Origin: Plectosphaerella cucumerina
Taxonomy: Eukaryota; Ascomycota; Sordariomycetes; Glomerellales; Plectosphaerellaceae
Length of the DNA stretch: 64,000 nt
Reading direction: 5' to 3'
Assembly: GCA_020746995.1 (NCBI GenBank)
Contig: JAGPXD010000006.1
Span: 1,116,001 to 1,180,000 of the forward strand
The notes under the pieces are model-generated. The model did not search any database. It was not told where the DNA came from and saw nothing but the letters and a program-made list of their open reading frames with translations. Shown here piece by piece: positions 10,574-21,783 of the stretch (position 1 is the stretch's first letter; each line of letters starts with the position of its first letter). The translations under genes and the position numbers were made by a program.

Positions 10574-12411
10574 TTTCCACTTGTTGGTTGAGGCAGGAGC
10601 GGAGAGGATGGATGCGGGGAAGTGTCAATCACCTCCAAGTCTACGCCTCACTGACGAAGAACTAGCTGCGCCATGCTACTCCCGAAGGACAACGGTTTCA
10701 ACGTCATCCCGACAGCCACATACCGAGTCTCATCGGCCCCGTTGTATCTGCCACATCGACATGCGGCTCGGTGGTGTTGACGGTGTTTCTTGACCCAAAA
10801 GGACTTGGGATGACATATCCAATCCCGCGGAACTGTACAGCCATCATCCCTGTGTCCCGCTCGAGGCGTCGCCCGAAATTTCCGAGCCACGTTGGCGCCG
10901 GCGCCGTCGACGGGAAACAGTCTCTTCACAAACGCCGCGCCAACCGCTGGTTTCTTTCTTTGGCTGCGACGTCTGAGGAAGCGTGACACCCGGCTCAGGA
11001 ACGACACCCAGGAACCGGACCATCCGCCTGCTCATCCCGCGCCCCCTTTCGTTTGTTTGCAACACATCTTCCGACGGCACGCGGCATCAGCTTCCCCGGG
11101 CAATGATCCGGTCTCGGACCGCTCGCACTCAGCCCACGCCTGCATGTCCGCGCAGTGGACACAAGAAGAAGCACGGTCCTATCCCGCACATCGACCAAGA
11201 TGAGTGTCCCACCGCGACAAACGAATCCCACCGATGGCCCCTCCCGCCACGACGCTGGAGGCTCTTGGCCCCCTTGGCCCCCCACTGGACGTCCAATCGC
11301 TCCCCCCGTCGGCCCCCTCTGAGGCGCGCAGGTTGCGGTGATTGCTGCACGAGCATTCGTTGACCCAGTCTTCCAGTCAGCCCGGCTTGCCCTCCCCCTG
11401 AACCAGCCCCTCCGAACCAGCCGCTCCTTTGGAGCCCCTGAAAAAGCCAGCCGCAGTAACATGTCGGAGCAGCAGTCGCGCGTCTCTTGAAACTGCCATT
11501 GGGTCGCATCCCCTCCACACAACTGGCAACGCGGCCACACCTCATGCGCGCCGCACGATGCCTCTTCAGGCTTAGGATCGACGTCACCCAGCATGTTTTC
11601 TCACTTGCACTCCCGCTGACTGTCCCAGTCCTCGGGCTGTACGAATAGAGTGCCATCGTCAAATGGCATGCTGGCGGCTGCCGTGTCACCACCACCACAA
11701 GGCAGGCACACGCGTACAGATTCCCAACGGGAAGCCAGTCCAAATGAAGGCCACAGGGCGGGCTGTCAAGTCCATGTCCAGTATGGCGTCCCGCTGAAGT
11801 GTGTTGCCGCTGTACTTCGTAAAAAGAAAGTCCCCATCTTATCTGCCCGGGCCTCCGTGCCACCACGCCGCGGCCGCCTGATGTGACCTTGGAAAATACG
11901 GGCCACGGCATTCGAAGAAACCTTGGCTTCCTGCAAGCCCAGCGATTCCCGTTTCCCATTGCCTTCTTCACTTTGTCCTTGCGCCTGCTTTGTCTTGTCC
12001 CCCCCACCGCCGCCTTTGGAGCCCTTTCCGTCTTTCCCTCTGCATCACCCTGAGTCCGCTTGCCTTTGTTTTTCGTGCCCTGCCCCTTTTTGCGCCGCCT
12101 GCCTGCCCGCCAGTCTGTCTCTCCCGACGTTACACTCTGCGCGCCTTCACCATCTTTGCCCCCAAGACTTGCCCTCACCCACTTGCGAGGGGCCTGACCT
12201 CGGCCAGCGTAAAGCTACACGAACCCACAAGTCTCTCCTTTTCGCGATCCCTTGATCGGTCGACTCGGACCACCAACGTCCACTCTCGACCTCCGGCTCT
12301 GCTGTTTGCCAACCCGGGTTTCCTACTGTTGGCAGACATCATCTTCACGATCTCACGACCTCCACCCAAACCTCGCCAGGCTGCTGCGACAGCGCCCACA
12401 GACGTCCGACC
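10574..12411. other. Divergent promoter region, no supported gene
   Basis: About 1.8 kb between diverging genes. The right half (11960-12260) is strongly pyrimidine-rich (runs such as CTTTGTCCTTGCGCC), typical of a fungal core promoter and leader for the GT34 gene. No domain-bearing frame is found on either strand. Confidence 0.4.
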
Positions 12412-13874
12412 ATGATGATCCTGCGGAATCACTCCAAACGCCTCCCACTGCTGACGATAGTGGCTCTGGCCTTCACCACATCCCTCTTCGGACTATGGTA
12501 CGCATACAACTTGAATGTTTCGGTGGCGACGCCTCAGTCCTGGGGCAGTGCCCCGGCCCCCGCTGCCGGCGAGGCTGCCGTGCCTGAAGAGAAGCCGCCG
12601 GCGGTAGCAGCACCCGACCCCGACGACGAGGACCAAATCAAGAACTTCGAGACCCCCGACGAGGTCAAGGACTTTGACGCCGTTCCCGACACCCCGGCGC
12701 CGCCCCCCCCGAGAAGCCCAAGCCCACATCAAAGATCGCCAAGGTCACCGTCGCCGTCAACAAGCTCGACAACGAGCTGATCCACCGCTCGCTCAAGACC
12801 CATGAGCGCCAGAACGAGCTCCACGGTTACCAGCACTTCATCGCCTCGGAGCAGGCTGTCAGCGACCTCATCGAGAACGACAGCCGCCACCGCCCCAAGG
12901 GCGCATGGACCAAGCCCGCCTACCTGCTGTCGCTCATCGTAGCCGAGCTGCAGAAGCCCGAGGAAGAGCGCCTCGAGTGGCTGTTGTATGTGCCCGCCCC
13001 TCGCCGTTGCAGCTGACCAAGACATGTCTGACTTTTGCCCACTAGCTGGTTCGACGCCGACACGCTTGTCATGAATCCCCACACGCCCCTGGAGGCCTTC
13101 CTCCCGCCCGCCGACGACCCCGAGCTCAAGCCCATGCACCTCTTCATGGCCTCCAACTGGGACGGCCTCAACTCGGGCGCCTTTGCGCTGCGCGTCCACC
13201 CGTGGAGTGCGTCGCTCATGTCGGCCGTGCTCGCCTATCCCATCTTCATGTCCAAGAAGATGGAGACGGACCGCTTCCGCGACCAGAGCGCCTTCCAGTG
13301 GCTGCTCCAGAACGACACATCGCCCATCACGCAGAGCTTCTCACAGGGCCGCGAGCACTGGGCCGTCACGCCCATGCGTTGGTACAACGCCCTGCCCGTC
13401 AACAACGCCTTTGACCGCAACAAGCCCGGTCTCGGCTGGCTCTTCGGCCACAAGATGGAGGGCAAGCTCTTTGACAACGGCACCACCGACGTCTTTGATG
13501 ATGGCACGGACTTTAAGATACAGCCGTGGAAGATCATGCGCGGCGACATGATTGTGCACTTTGCCGGCACGACCGCCGGCGGCACGCGCGACAGCTGGAT
13601 GGGCCCGTGGCTCGACCGCGCTGAGGCCGAGCTGCCCGAGTGGGCGGACCCGTCCACGGCCGACAAGCTGCGCGACGAAACGGCCAAGTTCTGGAAGGAG
13701 ACGTCCAAGCGCGTTCACGACGAGCGACTCATCGCCGAGAAGAAGCAGGCCGAGTTTGATGAGGCGGAGAAGAAGCGCAAGGAAGAGGAGGATAAGAAGA
13801 AGAAGGAAGAGGAGGAGCGCAGGAAGAAGGAGGAGGAGGACAAGAAGAAGAAGGAGGAAGCTGGCGGCCCGTAA
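12412..13874 (+). CDS. GT34 (MNN10/GMA12-type) glycosyltransferase with a frameshift in a poly-C tract
   Basis: Exons 12412-12985 and 13046-13874 (60-nt intron, GTATGT/ACTAG). The N-terminal 97 residues (cytosolic tail, TM helix around LLTIVALAFTTSLFGLWYA, acidic Pro-rich stem) and the catalytic part lie in different frames. The switch falls in the eight-C run at 12703-12710; one more C there would give an uninterrupted protein of about 467 aa. After the run come the HGYQHFIA-like block, FWFDADT (the metal-binding DXD, created at the splice), NSGAFALRVH and DMIVHFAG, all GT34 landmarks. Members transfer alpha-mannose or alpha-galactose onto Golgi mannans. The C terminus is a Lys/Glu-rich coiled coil of about 50 residues. 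The shift may be a sequencing slip or a real lesion. Confidence 0.8.
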
Positions 13875-14933
13875 GGTGAGGCCTCTTGCTTCTTGATGTA
13901 CAACATTTCTGCATCGTCTCGCTCCGACACCACTGCATGGATGGGCAGGAGGGCGAGACGCCTGGCCGGCGTTTACGGGATATGATTGTCTTTTTTTCCT
14001 TTCCTTTTGTCACATTTCCCAGCTTCGGTAGGGATACCTCGGAGACGATGGCCTGCGGGGATGAGGGCAGATTTCCTCTTACATAGAGGTGTGCTGTCTG
14101 ATCACAGACATAGATCTGGGACTGGATTCTAGCATATAGCTAGAGGCTGGACAAGTTCGTGTGGACTTGGTATAGACTGGCCTCAGAGAAGGTCTTTACT
14201 ATCATTGGAACAACTCGTGATGTTGTCCTAGGCACGTGGATGGGACGCCTTGACTTTTAACGGTTGAGACGCACTGGCGCGGGCCGAAACTTTGCTGAAC
14301 AAGAGGACACTATCCGACGCCGACGCCGTTGACGGTCGTAGAGGGCGGTGCACCAGCTGAGTCACCATCACTGGCTTCAGGGGTGAACTCAGGAGCGTGG
14401 GAAGCCGTGACCGGAAATGTTCACTACCCATCGGAATGCTCTCCGGGTCGGAGATGCTTCGTTGGTCGCCACCAGCCACGCATAGTTGCGCCACACCTGT
14501 CCTTATCTAAGCAGCCCTGGGACACGCCGCGTCATTCATCCCTCACTATCAGCTTAATTGCTGCCACTGCTACCCTCTCGATCAAGGACCGTCAAGAATC
14601 GCATCATCCCTCTCTCCAGATGTCCTAGCGTTCCAACATTCCTACTCTGCTACCGTCCCATCGCATCCAAGTGCCGTGGCCCTTCTCGGCGCCGAGCCTC
14701 CGTCCCGGTTCCCGGCACCCGGCCCCACCGACCGCATCATCGCCACGACACTGCTCTGGCACGCAGTCGTGCAAAAACGCTGACGACGCTTTTCTCGGCA
14801 AACCTGCGACCATCGCCAAGTTCGTGCCCACGGGAAGGTGGTGCTACCCCAACCCCAGCCCTGATGGCCGCCCCTCTGGGCTGACGCGGTTTCTGTACAT
14901 TTCGCGGGGATCGCCGCCGGGCTAGGAGTCTCA

Positions 14934-15068
14934 AGCCACACGCCATGACGTTTGGCAACTGGTCTGGGCCGTAGTCGTGATGCTATTGCTGTTCCCTCCC
15001 CGCCCCAGCCCTGCGATGCACTGCAAACTTCCCCCCCAAGGCCGTGAGCCACACAGCATGACGTTTGG
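14934..15068 (+). repeat. Duplicated 22-bp element containing a TGACGT half-site
   Basis: Two copies, 14934-14955 and 15047-15068, agree at 20 of 22 positions: AGCCACAC, two variable bases (GC or AG), then CATGACGTTTGG. The start-to-start spacing is 113 bp. Each contains TGACGT, the CRE/bZIP half-site. They sit about 455 and 342 bp upstream of the ATG at 15389 in the same orientation, so a promoter role is plausible. Confidence 0.5.
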
Positions 15069-15220
15069 ACCTGGTCGAGTCATTCTTTCCCTCCGTGGAC
15101 CCTTAGACCGGTTTTTTGCTCGAATCGGCAGGTGGGCGTGGGTTAGTTTGGCGGATGAATCGCTCCTGCCGAGACAAAGAGGGTTGCAAGGCTGAAATTC
15201 ACTTGCCGCGGTGGGATGGA

Positions 15221-15226
15221 TATAAA
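15221..15226 (+). promoter_or_regulatory. TATA box of the gene at 15389
   Basis: TATAAA within GATGGATATAAACCGTCC, 168 bp before the start codon and followed by a pyrimidine-rich leader. Position and sequence fit a canonical TATA element of a highly expressed fungal gene. Confidence 0.55.
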
Positions 15227-15334
15227 CCGTCCTTCACCACCTCCATTCAACTCCCTTTATCTTCTTCAGCATTCCAACCCACTACCACTTCCTCGCCTAC
15301 CATTGAGTAGATATCTCTTTGGCATTCTTCGGCA

Positions 15335-15354
15335 CAAACAAACAAACAAACAAA
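15335..15354 (+). repeat. (CAAA)5 microsatellite in the 5' leader
   Basis: Five perfect CAAA units about 35 bases before the ATG at 15389. Unstructured A-rich leaders of this kind are common before well-translated fungal genes. Confidence 0.75.
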
Positions 15355-15388
15355 CACATACACCACACAAACACCTCCCCTAGTCAAC

Positions 15389-15790
15389 ATGTACATCGAC
15401 TACGGCTTCGACGACGCCGGCTTCGACGAGTCCACCAACCTCTTCGCCCGGCAATACCGCTCCCGCCGCCGCCGCCTCGCCACAGGCGCCATCGTCGGCA
15501 TCGCCATCGCCTGCTTCATCTTCATCGCCGCCTGCCTCCTGTGCTGCTACTTCTGCTGTCTCCGCAAGCGCCGCTCCAAGCGCGCCGGCGCCCACGCCCA
15601 GCCCGTCGCCCACCACAACGGCGGTGGTGGCGGTGGCTTCCTCGGCAAGTTCATGCCCGGACGCAACAATCACCATCAGCAGGCGGCCTACGGACCTGGC
15701 ATGCAGCAGCAGGCCGGATATGGTGGACAGCAGCCGATGTATGGCGGACAGCACAATGGTGTTCAGCCGCCGCCGCCTACGTACCGCTAA
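15389..15790 (+). CDS. Small single-TM protein with juxtamembrane Cys cluster
   Basis: A single-exon gene of 133 aa. Residues 1-33 are acidic then basic (YRSRRRRLATG). One TM helix follows (about 33-56, AIVGIAIACFIFIAACLL) and runs straight into CCYFCCLRKRR, a cysteine cluster followed by basic residues that is a good candidate for palmitoylation. The tail is rich in Gly, Gln, His, Tyr and Pro and ends in PPPPTYR; its proline-tyrosine motif resembles PPxY, a WW-domain ligand. Small fungal membrane proteins with this CCxxCC arrangement exist, but none has a function I can assign. The TATA box and A-rich leader suggest strong or regulated expression. Confidence 0.75.
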   Translation: MYIDYGFDDAGFDESTNLFARQYRSRRRRLATGAIVGIAIACFIFIAACLLCCYFCCLRKRRSKRAGAHAQPVAHHNGGGGGGFLGKFMPGRNNHHQQAAYGPGMQQQAGYGGQQPMYGGQHNGVQPPPPTYR

Positions 15791-16339
15791 ATGGTGGTTG
15801 AGGAAACGAAGATATGAGTATTCGACAGCATTGGGCCGCGAGCTTTGGGGCTGCGGCAGATGAGGGAAGGGAATGATGAGCGAGCGGGAGACTGGATGAT
15901 TAGTCGCCCTGTACGATAATACCATAATACCCACAATCGACCTCCTCGATGGAAGGTCTTTACTTTATTACTCTACTACCTGATGTTTGCTCGTGTGGTG
16001 TACGACCTGTTCCCGAAGTCTGTTGTACGACTATGACAATCCCGAACATACAATATACTGCAGATAAAACTGAGAAATTGTCAAACCTCTTCCACGACGC
16101 TGTTCTATTTTCTCCAATTGCTTTGTTCCAATTGGGGACATGTCAATTTGGGATATCCGTGTTCAGCTTTGTTCAAGTTGAGTGCAGACGGAGCAAGAGT
16201 GTCGTCATGCGCCGGATCCGGACGTCATGCACGCCAATCACCGCTCTCGACAACTTCATTCAGGGCATCATCCCCTGAACTTTGCGCTATGGCCCAAAGC
16301 TTCCACATCACCAACACAGTTGACCACCCACTTCTACAC
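15791..16339. other. Convergent 3' intergenic region
   Basis: A spacer of 549 bp between converging genes, AT-richer than its flanks (about 15950-16170), fitting two 3' UTRs. No gene is seen. Confidence 0.4.
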
Positions 16340-18078
16340 TTACGACTTCCACCGCAGCATAGTCAGGGAGGCCCTAGGAAACTCGTACTCTCCCTGAGCC
16401 TCCCACCTGCTCTCCTGAATGCCGACCTCCTGGCTCTCAGCCATGTTCACGCTATCGACAGACGGCCCCGTGACAGTGAAGACCTCAACATCAGCACCAG
16501 CCGGCACACCCTCGATGCGAGTAACAAAAGCCCGCTCCTCGTGCACGTTGACAACAGCCAGCGACACAACACCCTCATCGTCCACAGCAGCGCTGACATC
16601 AAGCCAGGGCGTCTCGATGGTGCCTCGGATCCATTCCGGCCTCGTCTCGCCCTCGTACTCGGCACCAGCCAGGTGCACCCCCACAGCCCAGCCGCGCATG
16701 TACTTGCTGAACAGCAGCAGCGGCCACCACGTCGTCTGCTTCATCAACCCCTCGGGGGAGGTCATGAGAGGGGAGATGACGTTGACCGACTGCGCGATGG
16801 TAGCCATGCCGACGTGTTGACTCTGACGGACGAAGACGTTGAGCCAGACGCCGACGGCCAGGGCGTCGGAGAGGGTGTACTTCTCCTCTGCACCCTCCCA
16901 CCCGGGTGCGCGCTCGGGGTCCCAGACGTTCCACTCGTCGAAGCAGATCTTCTGCCGGGGGAAGCGGGGGGGCACCTTGTTCTCGATGCGGGCGAGGTCG
17001 ATGAGGGCGGCGGCGACCTGGATGGAGCGCTCGGCGGAGCGGGGGGCCGTGGCGTTTTGGGCGTGGCCCTTGCCGGCTGTGTAGATGTGGATGCTGTGCA
17101 TGTCGATGAGGCAGGTGTGGTCTTTGTTGCCGAGGGCGTGGACGTCGTAGGTGAGGCACTCTTTGAGGACGTGGTGGTCCCAGTGGGTCGGGCCGTCCTT
17201 GCCGCAGAGGATGAGCTGGATGGAGGGGTCGATGAGCTTGAGGGCTTTTGCCCATTGCCAGGCCTTTTTGGCGTAGTCTTCTTGGGTGAGTTGCTCGACT
17301 TGCCAGGGGCCCCAGCATTCGTTGCCGAGGGCCCAGTATTTGACCTGGAGGATGTAAGGATGGTGGAGGACGGGGTGAGGGGAGGGGTCGGTGGACGTAC
17401 GTTCCAGGGTTCCTGGCGGCCGTTCTCGCGACGGAGGTTGGCGTAGTAGGTGTCGCCGGTGCCGTTGCAGTATTCCAGCCAGCCCATGGCTGTGCCACCT
17501 TGTCAGCAATGTGAAGTGTCTGCGGTCGTGGTTGGACATACCCTCATCGAGCGTGCCGGTGCCAAAGTTGAGGGCAAGGTAGGGCGCAGTGCCTACAATC
17601 TCGCACCACTTGAGGAACTCATCGGTGCCAAACTCGTTGCTCTCGGTGGTGCGCCATGCGAGGTCCAGCCTGGTAGGTGTTCAGCTTATGTGAGTACTTC
17701 AAGTGCGCGGACTTCCAGCACACCTCTTGGGCCTCTTCTCCCGCGGGCCGACGCCGTCCAACCAGTGATAGGTGGCGACAAAGTTACCGCCGGGGTAGCG
17801 GACGACGGGACAGTTGAGCTCCTGGAAGCACTCGATCACATCCTTGCGATAGCCGTTCTCGTCGGAGAGGGGGTTCCCAGGGTCGTAGAGGCCGCCGTAG
17901 ATGCAGCGGCCCATGTGTCTGGGCATCGTCAGTCGCGGGTGCAAGGGAGGTTGGCTGGTCGTCTGGCGTACTCGGTGAAGCCTCCATAGGTGTTATCTTC
18001 GATCTTGGAGATCTTGTGGGCGGGGTTGATGGTGATGACGGGCTGCTCGTCCTCGCCGATCTTGGTGAAGCTCGTCAT
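16340..18078 (-). CDS. GH51 alpha-L-arabinofuranosidase, intracellular type
   Basis: Five exons, 18078-17972, 17918-17724, 17669-17542, 17489-17401 and 17344-16340, encode 507 aa; the four introns are 52-56 nt. The acceptor of exon 4 was chosen at 17489 because it restores the family block LDEAMGWLEYCNGTG. Landmarks in order: GGFTEHMGRCIYGGLYDP, VVRYPGGNFVATYHW, KYWALGNECWGPWQ with the catalytic acid/base Glu, FDEWNVWDPERAPG with the nucleophile Glu, and a C-terminal beta-sandwich ending in LTMLRWKS. GH51 enzymes hydrolyse terminal alpha-L-arabinofuranosyl residues with retention. There is no signal peptide, and the length matches the intracellular fungal and bacterial type acting on imported arabino-oligosaccharides. 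Members are often induced on arabinose, but I did not find a clear regulator site. Confidence 0.93.
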
Positions 18079-19331
18079 GGTGGATAGGCGCAATCAATGC
18101 GAATGCTGCGGGATGTTGATGGTTCTACGAATGGAGGAGGGGAGGTTCGCGAAGGAGGGTCGCCGGGACCGCGAGGACATAGATATAGGTATACTTGAGG
18201 CCATCTTAAGTGCTGCCCTGCTGGGTCCGCCGGTCGATCCCTCGTCGTCGACCAGTGTTGGCGACGACGGCTGACGATGGACCGAGCAGCGATGTGGTAG
18301 TGCGGGGGCTTGGGGGGCTTCTTCAGGCGCGCGACTCGGAGAGCAATCCGGGATGTGTCCGGGGCCGTGGGATGGGGCTTGGGGGATGAGGGGCCGCTAA
18401 ACTTGGACATCAGGGAGATGGGATGCGGGCAGTGGGTGGTGATGGCGGGGGTGTCGGTGCCGAGCCCGAGGGATTCCCCTTTGACCCCGCGAAGAAGTTA
18501 AGGACTGTATCAACTTGCCTCTGTCAACTTTGTAATCGCCGAGATGCTTCGGTGAATATCACTGCAAAGACACAGGTAGACATCAAGGTACGATAATGAA
18601 ACCAATCGAATGACCCGAATTGAGCTAACAGACTTCCAGGCCCGATCTTTACTTCTTCGCGGCGAGGGACATGCACGAGGCCAAGTCCAGGGGCCCGACC
18701 AGCCGCTCTGAGCCTTGAAGTGAGCTGTCATCATGCAGGTTTCACCACGGCATGACACCAGGGAGAGATGCATCTACGGCTCTAGTCGACAACGAAGCGG
18801 TGTGCTAATCTCGGGTCCTGGCGGCCTGGGGTCGACGATAACGCTGTGAAGGACAGTGCCCAAAGTGACAAGAAGACCCTGAAAAATGAGGGCTCCTGTC
18901 CTCCGCCGATCATCACACAACTCTTCGCCCAAGCATCGTCGACTGACCACCCAGCACCACCCCCGAACACGCTCAATAAGCAACCACCACGAGACACGAG
19001 ACACACCTCGGCAGCTCACCCGTCTCAAAACCATGACTCTTTCTTCTCTGGTCTGTTGCCCCGGCCCGGCCAGGCCTTTCGGCTAGCCTCCGGGGTCGGC
19101 CGGCCGGTCGGAGACTAACGCCGCGCCCTACCGGCTCTAGCCTCCACGCGGGGGCGTGGGTGGCGGGATGAGTCTTTGGCGATAAGAGTTTTTTTCAGCC
19201 CCTGTATAAGGACGGGAAGTCGCCAGGGAGGCATTCGTATCTGTCTGCATCTTGCATCGTTCACACTCGTGCCGTGTCGGGCTCTCTTTCCAGGTCCAAC
19301 TCCCGCCGCCTCTGAAATCCTCCCCCCCACC
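18079..19331. other. Divergent promoter region, no supported gene
   Basis: About 1.25 kb between the diverging GH51 and permease genes. Short frames are present without motifs. The 19200-19331 stretch is pyrimidine-rich and likely the permease leader. Confidence 0.4.
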
Positions 19332-20922
19332 ATGGCAGACGTCGAGGCAAAGCCCGGCCACACGGTCGAGGTCCTCCCCCGCGAGTCCTCCGGCTCCGGC
19401 TCACCTAAACACCCCCAGGCCGACTCGTCCTCCCCCGAACCCACCTCCCGCCGCACCCGCTACGCCCGCCTCCTCCGCCGCGTCCTCACGGCCGGCCAGG
19501 TCGAGGAGCGCGGCATCGAACCCCTCGCCCCCGAGGAGCGCACCTCAACCCGCTACTTCAACTGCTTCACCATCTGGTGCTCCATGAACGCCAACATCCT
19601 CCCCATCACCTTCGGCCTCATGGGACCAAAGTACTACTCCCTCGGCTTCCGCGACTCGGTCCTCATCATCGTCTTCGTCATCCTCCTCACCACCCTGGCA
19701 CCCGCCTTCCTGTCCACTCTCGGGCCCAAGACGGGCATGCGCCAGATGGTCCAGGCCCGCTTCAGCTTCGGGTGAGTTTCGCTACCTACCTAGGAACTTC
19801 ATGACCAGAACTAACATCCCCAGCCGCTACCTCGTCTCCATTCCTGTGGTGCTCAACCTCGCCACCCTAGTCGGCTTCTGCATCATTCTCTGCGTCGTAG
19901 GCGGCCAGTGTATCGCCGCAGTGTCCGATGGCGCCCTCTCTCCCTCCCTGGGCATCGTGCTCATCGCCCTCGTCGCCCTGAGCATCTCCTTCTGCGGCTA
20001 CCGCGTCCTGCACTTCTACGAGACCTACGCCTTTATCCCCGCTGTCGTCGCCATCGTCATCGCCACGGGCACCGGCGGCTCTCATCTCCACGATCAGGTC
20101 GTCCTCCCTGCCGCCACGGCCCCCCAGGTCTTCAACTATGCCATGATCGTCGCATCGTACATGATCCCTTGGGCTGCCATCGCCTCGGATCTGACTACCT
20201 ACTTCGACCCCGCGGGCCGAGCCGCCTCCCATCGCGTCTTTGCGTTTAGCTACCTCGGCCTCATCTTGCCGGCTATCCTCCTCATGACGCTGGGTGCCGC
20301 CATCGGCATCGCCATTCCCAACGTCCCGAGCTGGGATGAAGGGTACGAGTCCAACCTGGTCGGCGGCGTCATGGGCGCTATGCTCACTCCTGCCGGCGGA
20401 TTCGGCAAGTTCGTTCTCGTCCTCCTGGCCTTCAGCTTGCTCGGAAATGTGGCTGGCACCATGTACGCCGTCACTCTCAACTGCCAGACGCTGGTTCCCT
20501 GGCTGGTTCGGGTGCCGCGGTACGTCTTCGCCATCGTCGTAACAGCCATTATGATTCCCGTGGCCATTGAGGCCGCAGGGGACTTCTTCCTCAACCTGGA
20601 GAATTTTGTGGCTCTGATCGGCTACTGGTCCGCCGCCTTCGTAGGCATCGTGGTCACGGAGCACTTTGTCTTCCGTGGCGGCAACGCAAAGGCCTACTCT
20701 CACGACGACTGGAACGACGCGTCAAGGCTGCCGAGTGGTCTCGCTGCCCTGGGCGCCGGCGTGCTGAGCTTTGGGCTGATCATCCCTTGCATGGCCCAGG
20801 CCTGGTTCACGGGTCCGATCGCGAAGACGACGGGGGATATTGGTTTCGAGATTGCGTTTGTGCTGAGCGCGCTGCTGTATGTGCCGCTGCGGTGGGCTGA
20901 GAAGAGGTATCTCGGCCGGTGA
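19332..20922 (+). CDS. NCS1-family purine-cytosine permease (FCY2-like)
   Basis: Two exons, 19332-19771 and 19824-20922 (52-nt intron, GTGAGT/CCCCAG), give 512 aa. The N-terminal 75 residues are polar and cytosolic, ending in VEERGIEPLAPEERTSTRYFN, the usual entry to TM1 in Fcy2 relatives. About twelve TM helices follow. Family blocks include LGPKTGMRQMVQARFSFGRY in the TM2-TM3 loop, WAAIASDLTTYF at TM6, and LIGYWSAAFVGIVVTEHFVFR. Fungal Fcy2/FcyB proteins import cytosine, adenine, guanine or hypoxanthine with protons at the plasma membrane; some relatives carry vitamin B6 or nucleosides, so the substrate here is not fixed. The first in-frame ATG with a CACC context is used. Confidence 0.9.
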
Positions 20923-21154
20923 GAGTAGACATGAGGAGCGGGCATTCAACTGCCAGTGCTCCCTTGAATAGAGATGTGCGCATTTGCCTGGTGTTGGAGG
21001 TGTAATGTGACTCATGCCGGTGTAGGGAAGGGACGACCCTGCTAGTGGCGCTGACGTTGAATTATTGACGATACATTATTCTGGTCGGCCAAAATTCCCC
21101 CCTCTCGCATTTTGATCAATCCATCGATCCTTCTCTGATGCCCGACACGACGCG

Positions 21155-21783
21155 ATGGCAGCTCCCTTGATCTGGATCAACGGCTTTCCCGGTGCAGGCA
21201 AGCTGACGGTAACGCGTGAGCTCGCAGGCCTGGATGAGCGAATAAAAGTTATCGACAACCACCAGCTGATCGACCCGGTGGAGGCAAGATTCCCTCGGAG
21301 TCATCCTCAGTATCAAGCCGCGCGCAAGGAGGAACGGGCTCGAGTCTTTGCGAAATGGGTGTTGGGTGAAGAGCACCTTGGACACACCATCGTCTTTACG
21401 GGTAGGTACTCGTCCTTTGCAGTCACGGCGACAGCGGGATTTTCGGCTGACATCGGCCTGGCACAGACTTTCAAAGCACAACCGACGGTGGACCGGAAGT
21501 TGCTCGAGAATACGAAGAGGCTGCACGCAAGTCCGGCCGTCCGTTTCTCCCTGTCTATCTGTCGTGCGACGCAGGAGTCAACCTCGAACGGGCGCAGAGC
21601 GAGGAACGCCGCAACAGCCGAACGACAAAGTTGACAGATGTCGCAATCATGAAGAGCATTCTGAAGCAAGAAATCATTTTCCAATTCGAGGGGCACCCTG
21701 GGCTGGCTATTGACAACACCCACAAGAGCCCGGCCGAAGTCGCACGAGAAATCCTTGACTTCAGAACGAGGTATTCGACATGA
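21155..21783 (+). CDS. P-loop kinase-like protein (AAA_33 / small-molecule kinase type)
   Basis: Two exons, 21155-21401 and 21467-21783 (65-nt intron, GTAGGT/CACAG), give 187 aa. The N terminus is LIWINGFPGAGKLTV, a Walker A with Leu before Thr. A VIDNHQLIDP stretch follows, the strand-2 Asp-His pair seen in small nucleotide or antibiotic kinases of the P-loop type. FLPVYLSCD and an ERAQSEERRN segment provide the later strand and the Arg-rich lid. Relatives phosphorylate diverse small molecules, so no substrate can be named. A distant relative, also a single-domain P-loop protein, lies at 23662-24267 on the other strand, but the two differ in length and sequence. Confidence 0.75.

Larger units (their letters stand above)
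13875..15388. other. Intergenic region upstream of the Cys-rich TM protein gene
   Basis: No gene is supported. The stretch includes the 3' end of the GT34 gene, a duplicated 22-bp element (14934-14955 and 15047-15068), a TATAAA box at 15221 and a (CAAA)5 tract in the leader; these are listed separately. Confidence 0.4.

Noticed and set aside
16118..17446. 442-codon plus-strand frame
   Set aside because: It is antisense to the GH51 exons, and its protein is an artefact of codon bias (runs of Glu-Gly-Val-Asp).
17490..17541. Alternative acceptor at 17498 in GH51 intron 3
   Set aside because: It would give a 43-nt intron and add three residues inside the LDEAMGWLEYCNG block; the 17489 acceptor gives a 52-nt intron and the family sequence.
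19867..20703. 278-codon minus-strand frame
   Set aside because: Antisense shadow of the permease; no helices or motifs, composition dominated by Gly, Asp and Glu.
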